Below, one piece after another: positions 42,755 to 53,614 of a stretch of DNA of 64,000 nt. Position numbers and translations under genes: made by a program. Within the stretch, counting starts at the first letter, position 1, and each line of letters starts with the position of its first letter. This DNA comes from Chrysomallon squamiferum (lineage: Eukaryota > Mollusca > Gastropoda > Neomphalida > Peltospiridae): NCBI GenBank assembly GCA_012295275.1, contig CM022679.1, positions 8,519,669 to 8,583,668 of the forward strand. Reading direction: 5' to 3'. Under the pieces are notes generated by a model. It was not told the origin of the DNA. It did no database searches and saw only the letters and a program-made list of their open reading frames with translations.

Positions 42755-44597
42755 TTATAGTTTGCTGAATCTGGTAAGATTAAATTAATTTTATGACATT
42801 TAAACAAAATATAGTCATTTCTTGAAATGCAGCATTTGCATTCTGTAGTGTCTATGTGTGTTGTACGCACGTATATGTATAGACACGTTAAATGGAAAAC
42901 TGCTACAAAGCATCTTTTAAAATGTTAATAAATATTTGTATTGTGCAGTTATCAAACAATTTAGATTGCAAGCGTTTTTGCTGCTGGATCTTATTATTAA
43001 ATTATAAAAATATAGCACTTAGCATTTGAAAAGTGATGAAATATTATTCAGTGTTGTTAATATAAATTAGAGAATAATGTGCTAAACTATTAAAATTAAT
43101 AATGAAACTCAGTGAAAACCTCTCAAAAACTTTTATTGCATTTTTAATTATTATTATTGTTATTGTTATTGAATCCATTGTATTGAAAATAATTTTAAGA
43201 ATTAAATTTTTACATCAATGTAACTATTAAAATATTTTCTTTTCTTTTTGTGTCTCTAGATCAAGTCAGGCTTGTTTGTATTCAGCCATCAAGATGCAGA
43301 AACAATAATTTTCAACATGATAAATGTTTGTGTCATTAGTTCATTCATATTTCTTGTTTGCAGTTATTTAATGCGGAATAAAACATTAACAAACCAATTG
43401 TGTTAGACACTGTAGCCATAAATACATGCACATATATAGATATTTATAACCAAACTGCATATAAAATACACATTTCAAATTTAATTACCTACAAATAAAA
43501 CCAGAATGATTTTTTAAATGATTTATGGTCTCTGAGAGAAGATTTTTTGTAAGTAAAAATAATTTCTTCAGTTTGCCAAACTTAAATTAAAAACAGAATG
43601 ATTTAACAAATAACATATTCAAGATTTTTTATTGCTGGTGGAAGACAAGTTAAGACATAATAAATTTTGGAAACTTAACAGCATGTGTATAATACACTGA
43701 ATGCAACAACAGCTGCAGACATTGTGTTAGCAACAATCACCCACCCTTCTGTAAATACGTAAATACCTTCAAGTACTGCAGTTTGTAATTCATACAACGT
43801 GAAGAATATAGTCTTTAACTCTGACTGATAGTTGTACTTCATCTGCGAAAGATTTCAGTTTAATGTGAAGTAGTGGGCTTCAGTCAGTAACATACTATGG
43901 ATAAATGAAAAAGTCAACTGTCATATAACTTTTTAATTAATAATTTGAATTAATATTAAGTGGAAAACAAAAATTTCATAATTGCGAATAACATTTATTA
44001 TAAATATAGAAATTTTTACATGACCAGTTGGAATCCTTTTCACAACTGATTATGTAACATTACAGTACACGATGATATTTTGGCAAATCTACTGGCATGA
44101 GGCATTGCTGTGATAGGTAATGGAATAATGGGTAGCCAGGACCACTCCAGTCCACAACTTGTTAGATACAGAACAAACAGAAAAGTCTCAACATTAACCA
44201 ATATTGTTCTTATTTGATAGTGGTACAATGATATATCAATTCGAAAAAGAATTTAGAATTTTTATTTGATTATGCAAATTAGATGGCTGCCAGTGGAAAT
44301 TATATTTTTGATGCAGCACACCTTAAAAGCTACTGAATATGCATAGTTAGAAACTGACATTCATTTTAAAGACAATATGTTCTGTTTTGTTTGAAAATTA
44401 CTGGCGATAATTGATAAATTTCATAATCCATTATTTTCAACAATTTATTGACAAGAATACCATCTTAAGTTAACTTGTCTTCAAAGAGTAAGGTAAATTG
44501 CAAATATATTTAAATAAAATAATTTTAAATTAAAAAAAAAAGAAAATAGCTCAGTTTGTAACATTGTTTTCCTTTCAATTATTTAAATTAAACTATA

Positions 44598-44634
44598 TTT
44601 TTATTATTATTATTATTATTATTATATTTTTATT

Positions 44635-44697
<63 letters not shown>

Positions 44698-44698
44698 T
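44598..44698. repeat. (TTA)n microsatellite
   Basis: About 30 TTA units with one short interruption, the longest trinucleotide tract in the window. Confidence 0.95.
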
Positions 44699-46069
44699 TA
44701 TTTATGGAACTTTACAAAAATAACTACCAGAACAAATTCGATGTAATTTTTTTTATCCCAGCAATGCCATCTCATTAGCACTCTGTTGTCTTCAAAATGT
44801 TCATAATTTTTGATGAAATACTATTGTCTATACAATGTGTCAAAATGTGTGTAGGATTGTTTCTTTAGTTAAAAATCAGGCAATGGATAATATGCGTCGT
44901 GCCCCCTTCCCGTGATGCCCTAGGCACATGCTTATTTTGTTTAATTGTTAATCCAGTCCTGTTCAGATGAAAAATCATCAAGAACACAAACTCGGAGGAA
45001 GAACTATTTCTTTTCTTCAATAATCAAATAAAAAATTATTAAAAAAAAAAAAAAAAAAAAAAAAAAGAAAGAATAAGCTGAAAAAGATATGCAGGGTTTT
45101 TAATTTTTCTAATGATCTAGGGAAAATTCTCACGGTACACCCATAATTTTTAATTAAAAAAGGTTCTTGAAAAGATCTGCCAAACCTCACTGATATGGTT
45201 GAAATGTTGTACAGAAATTAAAATGAACGTTTGCCTGCTGTTGGGTATCAATGGACATATTTGGTAGTGTTCTATAATTTAACATGTAAACTAAATATTT
45301 ACAAAAAAAATATTTAAATATATATAATGAAAGCATGCTGTAAATATACATTTAAATAATTGTCTGCATTGAAAAATATATCTATTACAAATAAAAATTG
45401 AAGATTAAATAAGTATACTAACGATTAAATACAGATTCTCCGTCAGATTTGTCTTCCCTCGCTTCTACGTGAACTCGGATACGCTGCGGTCATTAATTCC
45501 ATGGTTTTAGTTTTACAACACGACAAAAATTACAGACCCTGCTACTTTAATCTAATCAAAAATACCCTCTGTTAAAAGCCCTATATTAAATGTTTCTTAC
45601 AACATAATTTTTTAACTTTTTATAATTGTTTTAAAACATTAAGAATTCACACAATCCAGGTATAAGCATAACAACCAGAGGTACCATGCTTAATGTCTGC
45701 ATTGTTAGTTTAAACTGACGAATAAGTTACAGTGGCATATTATCATTAGTTAACACAGTTTCTTTATTTTCACTAGTCTTACTAAAAGGAGCAGTACATT
45801 TTTGTTATATATTGAAATTTACTTCATATATCTGCGTTAGCATAAAAAAAATAGTTCTTGGAAGATCAGCCAATTACAATATACTCATTTTTCATTACTA
45901 AACACAAGGCAGGCGCTTTTTAATCGTGAATATCACATTCATTTTATTTCCCTGTAGAAACAATCACGAATTCTGTCACTGTTACTCTGACGTACTAGAT
46001 ACATATTGCTAATACTACTAATTCTTGAAATACTCTTACTGTTACAGCTACTACTACGTCTTTTACAAC

Positions 46070-46071
<2 letters not shown>

Positions 46072-46110
<39 letters not shown>
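46072..46110. repeat. (TA)n microsatellite
   Basis: About 19 TA dinucleotides in the gene-poor interval. Confidence 0.95.
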
Positions 46111-46113
<3 letters not shown>

Positions 46114-46199
46114 ACTAATTTCCTGGAAACATGTATATAGTGCATTTTATTGTTCTTTCTTTCTTTCTGTCTTTCTTTTTTTCTTTTTTCTTTTTCTAG

Positions 46200-46330
46200 A
46201 AAGGATTTGTGAAAGAAAAAAAAAGGGTAGTGAACCTTACGACCCTAAGAACAATTCCTGTGACACACAAGAAGATCCAATACCAATAAAGTTAGCTAAC
46301 CTGTCTGCGTGTTTTATTCATCCTAGATGA
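46200..46330 (+). other. Possible orphan terminal exon
   Basis: A 50-base pyrimidine-rich run ending TTTTTCTAG precedes an open frame that reads GSEPYDPKNNSCDTQEDPIP and stops at 46328-46330. The YDPxxNxC pattern recalls chitin-binding (peritrophin-type) segments, but only about 40 residues exist and no partner exon was found. It could be a pseudoexon. Confidence 0.2.
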
Positions 46331-47417
46331 TCATTAAATGAACAGTAACCTGTGGATCGTTACAGGATTTCTCTACAGACTACTAACATGTAACATACAG
46401 AGTATGAAGATTAAATATCTAAAATTGTTTAATGTTTACTGTAATTGAAAATACACTAACCTTTGTTATAATTTTTTTATTTTGTTTAAAAATTCAACTC
46501 TGTTATGCACTGGTTTCATTTTGAACCAGAAGTAGAATAAACAATTTCTAAATGGTTGCACTTAAATATGAATATATTTTGAAACATATACTGAGCACTT
46601 TGAGCCTTCTAGCAAGCATAACTCTGCACCTAAACTATAAACCGTATATACTATCTATAATGGAAGTCTTTCTGTCGTAGTCATATTCTTGCTTGATGTA
46701 TTCAGATGACTCACGTGATCTAATAAAGGTGAAATATTATATTACATTGTTAACAATAAAAATGCAGTAATTTATATTATATATCTGTATTATGCATAGT
46801 ATTCTCTAAACACTATTACTAGCATATACTGGTCAGTTTGAAATCATCTGATGTTCGTATATAACATCCATAAAACCAAAGCAGATATGAATATAGTCTA
46901 AATGGTTGCATAATAATATGAACAAATTCTGAATCGTATTGCAAAACTATAAACTTTTTATATTGTACATAATAGTGATTTCTGGTACATCGACTGTTAC
47001 AGTCAAGTATCCCTGTTATATATGTGTACATTCTTTAATTTTTTGGGTGCTGGAGACTCCCTAACACGGTTATTTATACTTTCATTATGGCTAGTATTCA
47101 TATTTACTTACTCCTAGGACTGGTTTAAAGATTTGAAAATAAATGTTTAAAAAAAAAAAAAAAAAAAATAAAATATAACGTCATAACTCTTGCAATGAAA
47201 TATTAGCATTATTCTGTAATAAAGCGAACTTACATACGCCCACAAACGATGATATGTATCGACCTGATAGAAGATTTCTATAAAATGAGGACATTTTCAT
47301 AGGCCATAATACACACATTGCTTTAATTGAGGGAACGGTCAAAAAATAACTGACAGGCGAAGTGAAAATCCTCGAAGTAAACAGGTGAAAATAAGTGATG
47401 TCTGATTTCGTGTGCTG

Positions 47418-47426
47418 TATAAAAAG
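47418..47426 (+). promoter_or_regulatory. TATA box of secreted-protein gene copy 1
   Basis: TATAAAAAG sits 57 bases upstream of the ATG, inside a block (GTGCTGTATAAAAAGGATAC) identical in the second copy. The spacing fits a short 5' UTR of about 25-30 bases. Confidence 0.7.
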
Positions 47427-47474
47427 GATACATGAATAAATATTTATCTGAAACCGTGAAAATCAGCTTTAAAC

Positions 47475-48056
47475 ATGAAGATTTTTCTCTTTATATTGGC
47501 TCTTAGTATTGTACAATCAACTGGCATTGTCGTGAAAATTGAGGCAGAACAATATGCAGATATTCAAGGTTTTGGTCCAAAACGCATTCCTCGCTCTAGA
47601 GCAAGCAATAAGTCAGCTATTCACTTGTATCCTGGAGACACGCTTGAAATATATTTGTGCCTACGCCAAGACGATTTGGTTTCCATCGAGAACATTGTTT
47701 TCTCCAACGATGGAGATGTGGACAATGTAACTCTCAGATTTGATGGAAATCCAATCGCCTTTTTACAAACTTGTGCACAGTGGGGTGAAGGCAGGTTCTG
47801 GGACATACCAGCTTCCAGTGGAGCAATAGGAACAAGTAAAGAATTGAGGTCCGGTGTTCATACCATCTCTATCACTGAATTCGGTGACAGGTGGGGAGTT
47901 GAAATCGACTACATGATTCTTAAATTTAAAAATTTAAAAAGTTGTAAAAGGCTAATTTGTTCCGAATACGAATTAACTAAAAAAGGAATAATTAAAAAAT
48001 GCCATAAGGTAAAGGAATATTCAGAAAGCGGTTACAATAAAAGTGGCGAAATATAA
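47475..48056 (+). CDS. Secreted CBM6-like protein, copy 1
   Basis: 193 codons in one exon. Residues 1-17 are a signal peptide (KIFLFILALSIVQSTG). The rest resembles a family 6 carbohydrate-binding module: it opens with KIEAEQYADIQGF (the AE-x-Y start), has GDTLEIYL where CBM6 has GDWxEY, NVTLRFDGNPIA, a Trp-containing strand with IPASSG, and ends with SGVHTISI...DRWGVEIDYMILKF, the usual G-x-H-T-I and IDY-x-x-L closure. NKS and NVT are possible glycosylation sites. There is no attached enzyme domain, so it probably acts as a small secreted lectin-like or matrix protein; that is inference. A donor 31 bases after the stop (48087/48088) and an acceptor at 49396 imply a 3'-UTR intron, ending in an exon with AATAAA at 49478-49483. 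Its tandem paralog is at 53615-54304. Confidence 0.78.
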   Translation: MKIFLFILALSIVQSTGIVVKIEAEQYADIQGFGPKRIPRSRASNKSAIHLYPGDTLEIYLCLRQDDLVSIENIVFSNDGDVDNVTLRFDGNPIAFLQTCAQWGEGRFWDIPASSGAIGTSKELRSGVHTISITEFGDRWGVEIDYMILKFKNLKSCKRLICSEYELTKKGIIKKCHKVKEYSESGYNKSGEI

Positions 48057-48431
48057 TAATCCTGGTGGCTATCAGTGGTTTAATTTGGTAAGTAATAAAA
48101 CAAATATGCCTTCTGCAGAACTAAAATTTGAAAATAGAAGAATTTTACACATAATTTTTAATTGTGAACAAAAAAACAACAAAATAAAGAATTCAGTTAA
48201 AAATATCTGGGAGCCATCGTTTTTGTGTCCTGGTGTCAATGCATGAAGTTGAATTTAGTGTTGTTAAAGAAAATATTTTATTTTCTGCGAAATGTGAAAA
48301 AAATATATTTTTAAATAATTTGTTATATCAGGAAAATAATACACGAATATTTTACAAAAAGGTATCTAAAAATAAAGATTACTGAATACAATCAGTGGAT
48401 CTGAAAAACTGGACAAAGGCATATATATATA

Positions 48432-49064
48432 CACAGTGATACCTCATTTTAGCGGCCTCAGAGATGAGAGGTCACCTGCGATGTACGGACACTTTTACGT
48501 TTCCCGATTAATATTCACTAGATATGTCTTTTAGATCAGCGGTGGCGGAAAGCATTTTTTTAAAATTATTTTTCCACAGATAGTCATACCGATTTGGATT
48601 TGTTTTCGCCCATTTCCTGCTAACTTCAGTCGCCAAACGCCTGCACGCCAAACTGTACGAATTCAAACCATTTGGTACATAATTTTTATAATTTAAACAT
48701 TCACCATCTTTCCACGCAGATTTATGTTCTGTAAACTCTTTTGAGATCGAAAACGTGGTGCTATCGGAGCTCTGTTTGGGTTTCAAACGCGATATATATA
48801 CCTTATTATCAGTTTTAAATAGGTTTTATTTACATCCATCAATGATGGAACAATATAGGAGAAAACCGTGATGTTTGCTACAGCAATGCCCCGGCCACGA
48901 CGACTTATATTTGTTGTGGGTACTTGTGTCATGGATGAAAATAAAGATTGTGAACATATTTTAAAATATCGTCTGTAGTTTTTGTCCCTCAGATACAGGA
49001 CATCTGCAACGCAGAGACACTTTTGCTCGGCCTCATAGGTGTCCGTACAAGACAGGTACCAGTG
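48432..49064. mobile_element. Inverted-repeat element (MITE-like), copy A1
   Basis: The left end CACAGTGATACCTCATTTT and the inverted right end CACTGGTACCTGTCTTG share the CAC(A)GTG/TGG-TACCT pattern, and TACGGACAC and GAGGCC recur inverted inside both ends. TA lies on both sides. About 630 bases, no transposase domain. CAGTG-type ends with TA targets suggest the pogo/Tigger (Tc1-mariner) group. It lies inside the 3'-UTR intron of the secreted-protein gene. Confidence 0.7.
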
Positions 49065-49396
49065 TATATAAAATTGTTTGTTCCGTATATACTAATTCAT
49101 AAAGTCCTCGATAGGTTAATGAAAAACATACTTTGTAAGTATAAATCTTTGAGGGAAAAACATTTACTTGTTTCCGATGTGTTCAAAATTATTTATATTA
49201 TTTTATATATATGTAAATTTTTATTTCAGTATAAGTCCACATACAATCTATTTATTGTTGTCCATATTTGTTCATAGTAAACTGGAAAATCAGTTTATTG
49301 TTATTTATCCATGTGTCTTGAAGAATTAATTTTTTTTTTTTTATGTTTATTATTTTTTAAAATTATTTTTCATTCTTTCTTTCTTTATTATTACAG

Positions 49397-49497
49397 ATAA
49401 GAAGTTATGACGAATGTCTTTGTATTTTACAAGGATTTTGAAAAAAAATTACTTCAGTGTATCTTCTCAAATGCCGAAATAAACATTGCAGTAGCTA
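49397..49497 (+). other. Presumed 3'-UTR exon of secreted-protein gene copy 1
   Basis: Acceptor TTATTACAG/ATAAG at 49396, then a block conserved with 55620-55715 in copy 2 (TATGACGAATGT, CAGTGTATCTTCTCAAATGC) and an AATAAA at 49478-49483. Conservation of both splice sites and poly(A) signal between the duplicates supports it. Confidence 0.55.
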
Positions 49498-49954
49498 TTG
49501 TGTTTATTATTATCAAGTGTTTTTATGGAGGTACTGGCGCTTTTTAGCGTAAACTTTTTATATATATTTATTTATATACAGATATGTGCGTGCGTGTGTG
49601 TGTGTGTGTGTGAGTCTGAGTTTGTGGGTGTAAAATATTCTGTATCCTTAAATTATACACTTACCTTTTCAGCATCAAGCTAACCTAAGATGCCTTGAGG
49701 CAAATTTTAAATATTAACCTTATTAGATGTCACACACAATTTAACTATTTTGATGATATGAAAGTGAAACTATGGACGCCATTCTAAGCGCTGTTACAAG
49801 CTAATTAGCAAGAATATTTCTTTAACATTGCTTCGTATAGTCGAAAATAAAACAACACCAAAAAACAAACAAATACCGCAACATTTGATAAACCAGATCA
49901 AGTAGGTTAAAGTCTGTTTAGAAAACTAAATTTGAATCTTTGAACTGTTTACGC

Positions 49955-50435
49955 CAGTGCAACCTCGGGTTACGAACGCCTCGAAGTACGAACAGATCGG
50001 ATTACCAATCCTGATCTTGGGCAATTTTTGTCTCGGTTTACGAATAATGTCCCGAGTTACGAACTACAGCGTCGCCCTACGACACATTTTCTGTTGACGT
50101 CAACATCTAGTAAAGCTATATATCATGAATTAGTCTTCGAAACGCAGTTGCAGCTCAATAGCTTTTGCATTGAGATTATGCGCTCGCATGTTTCAAAGTG
50201 TTGCTGCTTTTATGTGTATATTTTATAATTATACCCTATCCAATGTGGCGCCCAAGAAAACAAAAAGTGAAAGCGATAATGCTGGTGGAAAGTATAAACG
50301 TATCACACGCAGTAGAGGTTAAGAAAGAAATAATTGCTAAACAATTCGTACGTCTGACATCACTTCGGCTTACGTACAATTCGGTCGACGAATCGAGTTC
50401 TGGAAGGAATTAAGTTCTAACCCGAGGTTCCACTG
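49955..50435 (+). mobile_element. Tigger/pogo-like DNA transposon remnant
   Basis: 481 bases with 20-base-plus inverted ends: CAGTGCAACCTCGGGTTACG on the left and the complement of CCGAGGTTCCACTG on the right; internal subterminal repeats of the CGAATTACGAAC type. From 50243 frames with early stops and a frame change recall the N-terminal helix-turn-helix of Tigger transposases (CCAAGAAAACAAAAAG, VEVKKEIIAK). It is internally deleted and inactive. The matching site in the duplicate near 56290-56330 is empty. Confidence 0.8.
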
Positions 50436-50858
50436 TGTGTAGATTCATAGTTTCTGCATCGTAATGAAATTTGGAATGGATCTGAAATACTGCGAAGCCT
50501 GAACAATTTATCAACATATATTGATATTAAGGTATTGTATATTGTTGATACGAGAGAAAAAACAAAACACAAACACGCTATTACTCATCAAACAAGCTAC
50601 CTGCAAAATACCATTCAACCTTTGTTAACTTTTTAAATTAATAATAACAAATACAATAACAACAATAATAATCAATGACCAGTAACTTTGTCGGATTCAG
50701 AATATCAAAGAAAAAAAATAAGAAGCATAATAAGAAAAAAATAGAACATCAGCAGTTGAAGTTTATTTTTTCTTTCTTTGTTTTTCTCCTTTTTTTATTT
50801 TTTTATTATTTTTTTTTTTTTGTGCTTTTATTGTTGTTGTTAACAAATTATCGGAAGG

Positions 50859-50860
<2 letters not shown>

Positions 50861-50898
<38 letters not shown>
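50861..50898. repeat. (AC)n microsatellite
   Basis: About 19 CA units in the right part of duplication copy 1; copy 2 has a (TA)n tract at the corresponding place (56695-56727). Confidence 0.93.
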
Positions 50899-50901
<3 letters not shown>

Positions 50902-51109
50902 ATCCACCCCTTGGCAAGGTGAGCTAGATTTTAGTTGTGTATTTAGCTTCTGAAATCATACGTGAAAATTATCATAGCTGTAATATAGAAGACAAATAAA
51001 CTATCAAAATTATTCTAAACAAATTGATTTTTTTAAATTATAATTGTCTTTCTAAATATTAAGAGACATATGCGTTTCGGTGTTCTATACGTACAGTTTG
51101 ATTTTAGAA

Positions 51110-51780
51110 AAAAAAAAAAAAAAAAAAACTACTACAAAAAATACGAAGATAGTATGAAATTTTCTATATAAAAGTTTTGAGGTGTTCTGGATCTAAATTT
51201 AAAGGAAAGCAATGATAATAGTTCACAGCTGTAATTATTTGAAGAATACTTTGTTAACATATGCTAATCTTTTCAATTCTGAAGTTCTTCAACATGTTTC
51301 TAACAAACCATTGCAAAGATGAATTATATAACAGAGTTTTCAAATTAAGCCGGCGGTCGTTGCAATCTCCATCTACTACCCCCGCTACTTGCCTCTCACC
51401 ACCAGTGTGTGTGTGGTTTTTGTCCATCCTAAAATCGTTTAAATATGACCTCATTTCGATATCCAGTCAAGAAATCACAAAATACTTGCGTCAGAAGTTT
51501 AGCGCGCCCAGACGTTTTAGTCATCACTCCAGTGGAAATGATTTTACACGGCAGTAGCAGTTGGAAATCTATGGAGCCTTTTTTTTTTATTATTATTATT
51601 ATTATTTAATCAGAAAAAAAAAGTATTGAAATTACATATATACAATGTATTAAAGATGAACGCTGTCGACCGGAATGTGAAGACGTGAAGTCGAACTACA
51701 ACTCTTCAGAAGGAACATTACTTCGCTATATCTTACTTTGTCGGCTTCCTGATGCACTTTGATGCTATCTCTTGTTTGCA
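51110..51780. other. Spacer between duplication copies, unassigned
   Basis: Includes a less AT-rich stretch (51340-51560) open on the + strand from 51261 to 51557, with no homology I recognise and no splice support. Probably part of the mobile-element debris next to the gag relic. Confidence 0.4.
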
Positions 51781-51784
51781 TTCA

Positions 51785-52165
51785 GTGAATGTTCTTGGAG
51801 TGTTGCTTTTGTAATTCACCTGCATCTATAGTTACTGCTTCCAGTGTCAGTGCAGTGTCTAAGGCTTGTTCATATGTCAAATCATCATTCTCAGCTAACA
51901 ATCTCTCTTGAATGTGTTCATTTCAGAATACACGCACTATCTTATCTCACAGGGTGTCATTCAGTGTTTCTCAAAATTTGCAAAATTCACTCCGTTTTTA
52001 TCTGATCCGGTTTGTGAAATCGGTGCCGTTCCGGTGAAAAATGGTCTTTTAACCTTCTGCACAGGTTTTCTTTAGTCTTTTCCGCGGGAAGCGCAGTTGC
52101 AGTCAAATCACGCAAAATATATTCTTCCGCCGTTGAAACTCAATAACGCTGGAATGTTTTTTTTT
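51785..52165 (-). mobile_element. Ty3/gypsy LTR retrotransposon gag relic
   Basis: Read on the minus strand, broken frames show the usual retrotransposon gag order: a segment with LRDLTATALPAEKT, then CRRLKDHFSP, then a block ending NEHIQERLLAENDDLTYEQA and LDTALTLEAV. At least three stops or frame changes interrupt it. No LTR, protease or polymerase part was found, so it is a short dead fragment, lying at the left edge of duplication copy 2. Confidence 0.75.
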
Positions 52166-52422
52166 TGTTTGTTTTTGTTTTTTAATCTTTTACACTATTC
52201 GCAATAATATACTGATCAAATGTTTGTACATTATAGTAATTTCTGGAGCATCGACTGTTACCGTCAAGCATCGCTGTTATACATGTGCGTATTCTTTAAA
52301 TTTTGGGGTGGTGTTGACAAAAGTAGCCGGCGCAGGATCCCCTAAAAGACGGTTTTTCGCCGTCCGCTGATTTCATGTGAAAGCCCTGTAAATATATGTA
52401 TATTTGTTGATTAAAAACAGTC

Positions 52423-52424
<2 letters not shown>

Positions 52425-52463
<39 letters not shown>
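52425..52463. repeat. (TAA)n microsatellite
   Basis: About 13 TAA units inside the extra segment of duplication copy 2. Confidence 0.93.
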
Positions 52464-52467
<4 letters not shown>

Positions 52468-52867
52468 TTTAAAAAGAAATAAATAAATGTTTAGTTTCTA
52501 ACCAGTAAAGTCTGAATTATATTACTTAAACTACAGATATCTGTAATCTATATACAGTAGTGTTTATCTGGTATTTAAATAAAAACATGCTGTTTCTTAT
52601 ATTTTTATTTACATCAAAACATTCAGTAACATTAAATGCACGTAGATTTTGTAACTGAAAAAGATGAAATAGTTTTTCCAGGAGAAAATGATTAGTCAAA
52701 TTAAAAACTAGCTTCAGAAGCCTGTTAAATTGTACTTACCTCGGCAAAACTAGGTAAATATTAATAAACAAAACATCTGTTCATATTTTCCATGTTCAAA
52801 TATACTAGCGTTGAGGTCTGTCTGTGTGTGTTTACATTTTCCATATATAAACAAAATTCTAGCTTGG

Positions 52868-52968
<101 letters not shown>

Positions 52969-53551
52969 TATAACACATCCAAGTCCGATGATATCATCTC
53001 AGATTAATGAAGGTGTTTATATTAACGCTATTTACGCAATGCGCAGACGATAATTTATCTTCGCGGAAAACAGTAGGTCGGTGGTTGTCATACATAACAT
53101 AAACACCTCATACGTGTCATTTAAACGAAATGTTACCGTATACAGTCCGTTTCATTTGGAATATTTGAGTTATTTATAGCGTTTGTTTTGCACAAAATAT
53201 GGAGGATAAAAAATAGGTTTGTTTAGTAATCTGTAAAGAGTTGTCCTACCTTTCTTTGTGGCTAATATTCCTATATACTGACTCCTAGGATTGGCTTAAA
53301 ATTCGGAAAATAAATATTTAAAAAAATAAATAAATTATAACATCAAAACGCTTACAATGAAAGATCAGTATTGTTCTATAATATACACGCCCACAAACGA
53401 TTATATATATCGACCTGATAGAAGATTTCTATAAATTTCACAGTTTTAAGTGAGGGAACGGTCAAAAAATAACTGACAGGCGAAGTATGTCATAAAGTAC
53501 AGTCCTCGAAGTAAATAGGTGAAAATATGTGATAGCGGATTTCGTGTGCTG

Positions 53552-53560
53552 TATAAAAAG
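53552..53560 (+). promoter_or_regulatory. TATA box of secreted-protein gene copy 2
   Basis: TATAAAAAG 63 bases before the ATG in the same conserved block as copy 1. The six-base difference in spacing comes from an insertion (TGTCGT) just before the start codon. Confidence 0.7.
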
Positions 53561-53614
53561 GATACATGAATAAATATTTATCTGAAACATTGAAAATCAG
53601 CTTTTGTCGTAAAC

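Larger units (their letters stand above)
43400..47090. other. Gene-poor interval
   Basis: AT-rich sequence with a long (TTA)n tract (44598-44698), poly-A at 45039-45066, a (TA)n tract (46072-46110) and one weak exon-like stretch (46200-46330). Part of the right end, from about 46930, belongs to the tandem duplication. No gene I can support. Confidence 0.6.
46930..51110. repeat. Tandem segmental duplication, copy 1
   Basis: Matches 52200-57350 in the same order: 46958-47052 with 52221-52313, 47085-48300 with 53260-54550, the element at 48432-49064 with 54716-55417, 49397-49490 with 55620-55715, flanks of the Tigger-like insert with 56240-56540, and 50960-51105 with 57210-57350. The offset is about 6.1-6.25 kb in the second half and smaller at the left edge. 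Confidence 0.88.

Noticed and set aside
44860-45000. Less AT-rich patch (GCGTCGTGCCCCCTTCC...) as a SINE or tRNA-derived element
   Set aside because: I could not find A/B box promoter motifs, a tRNA fold or a second copy in the window.
47539-47730. Second frame (63 codons) inside both secreted-protein genes
   Set aside because: Conserved only because the paralogs are recent duplicates; it begins inside the CBM6-like core and has no signal of its own.
51261-51557. 98-codon plus-strand frame as a gene
   Set aside because: No recognisable domain, no conserved counterpart in the sister duplication, and it lies among mobile-element debris.
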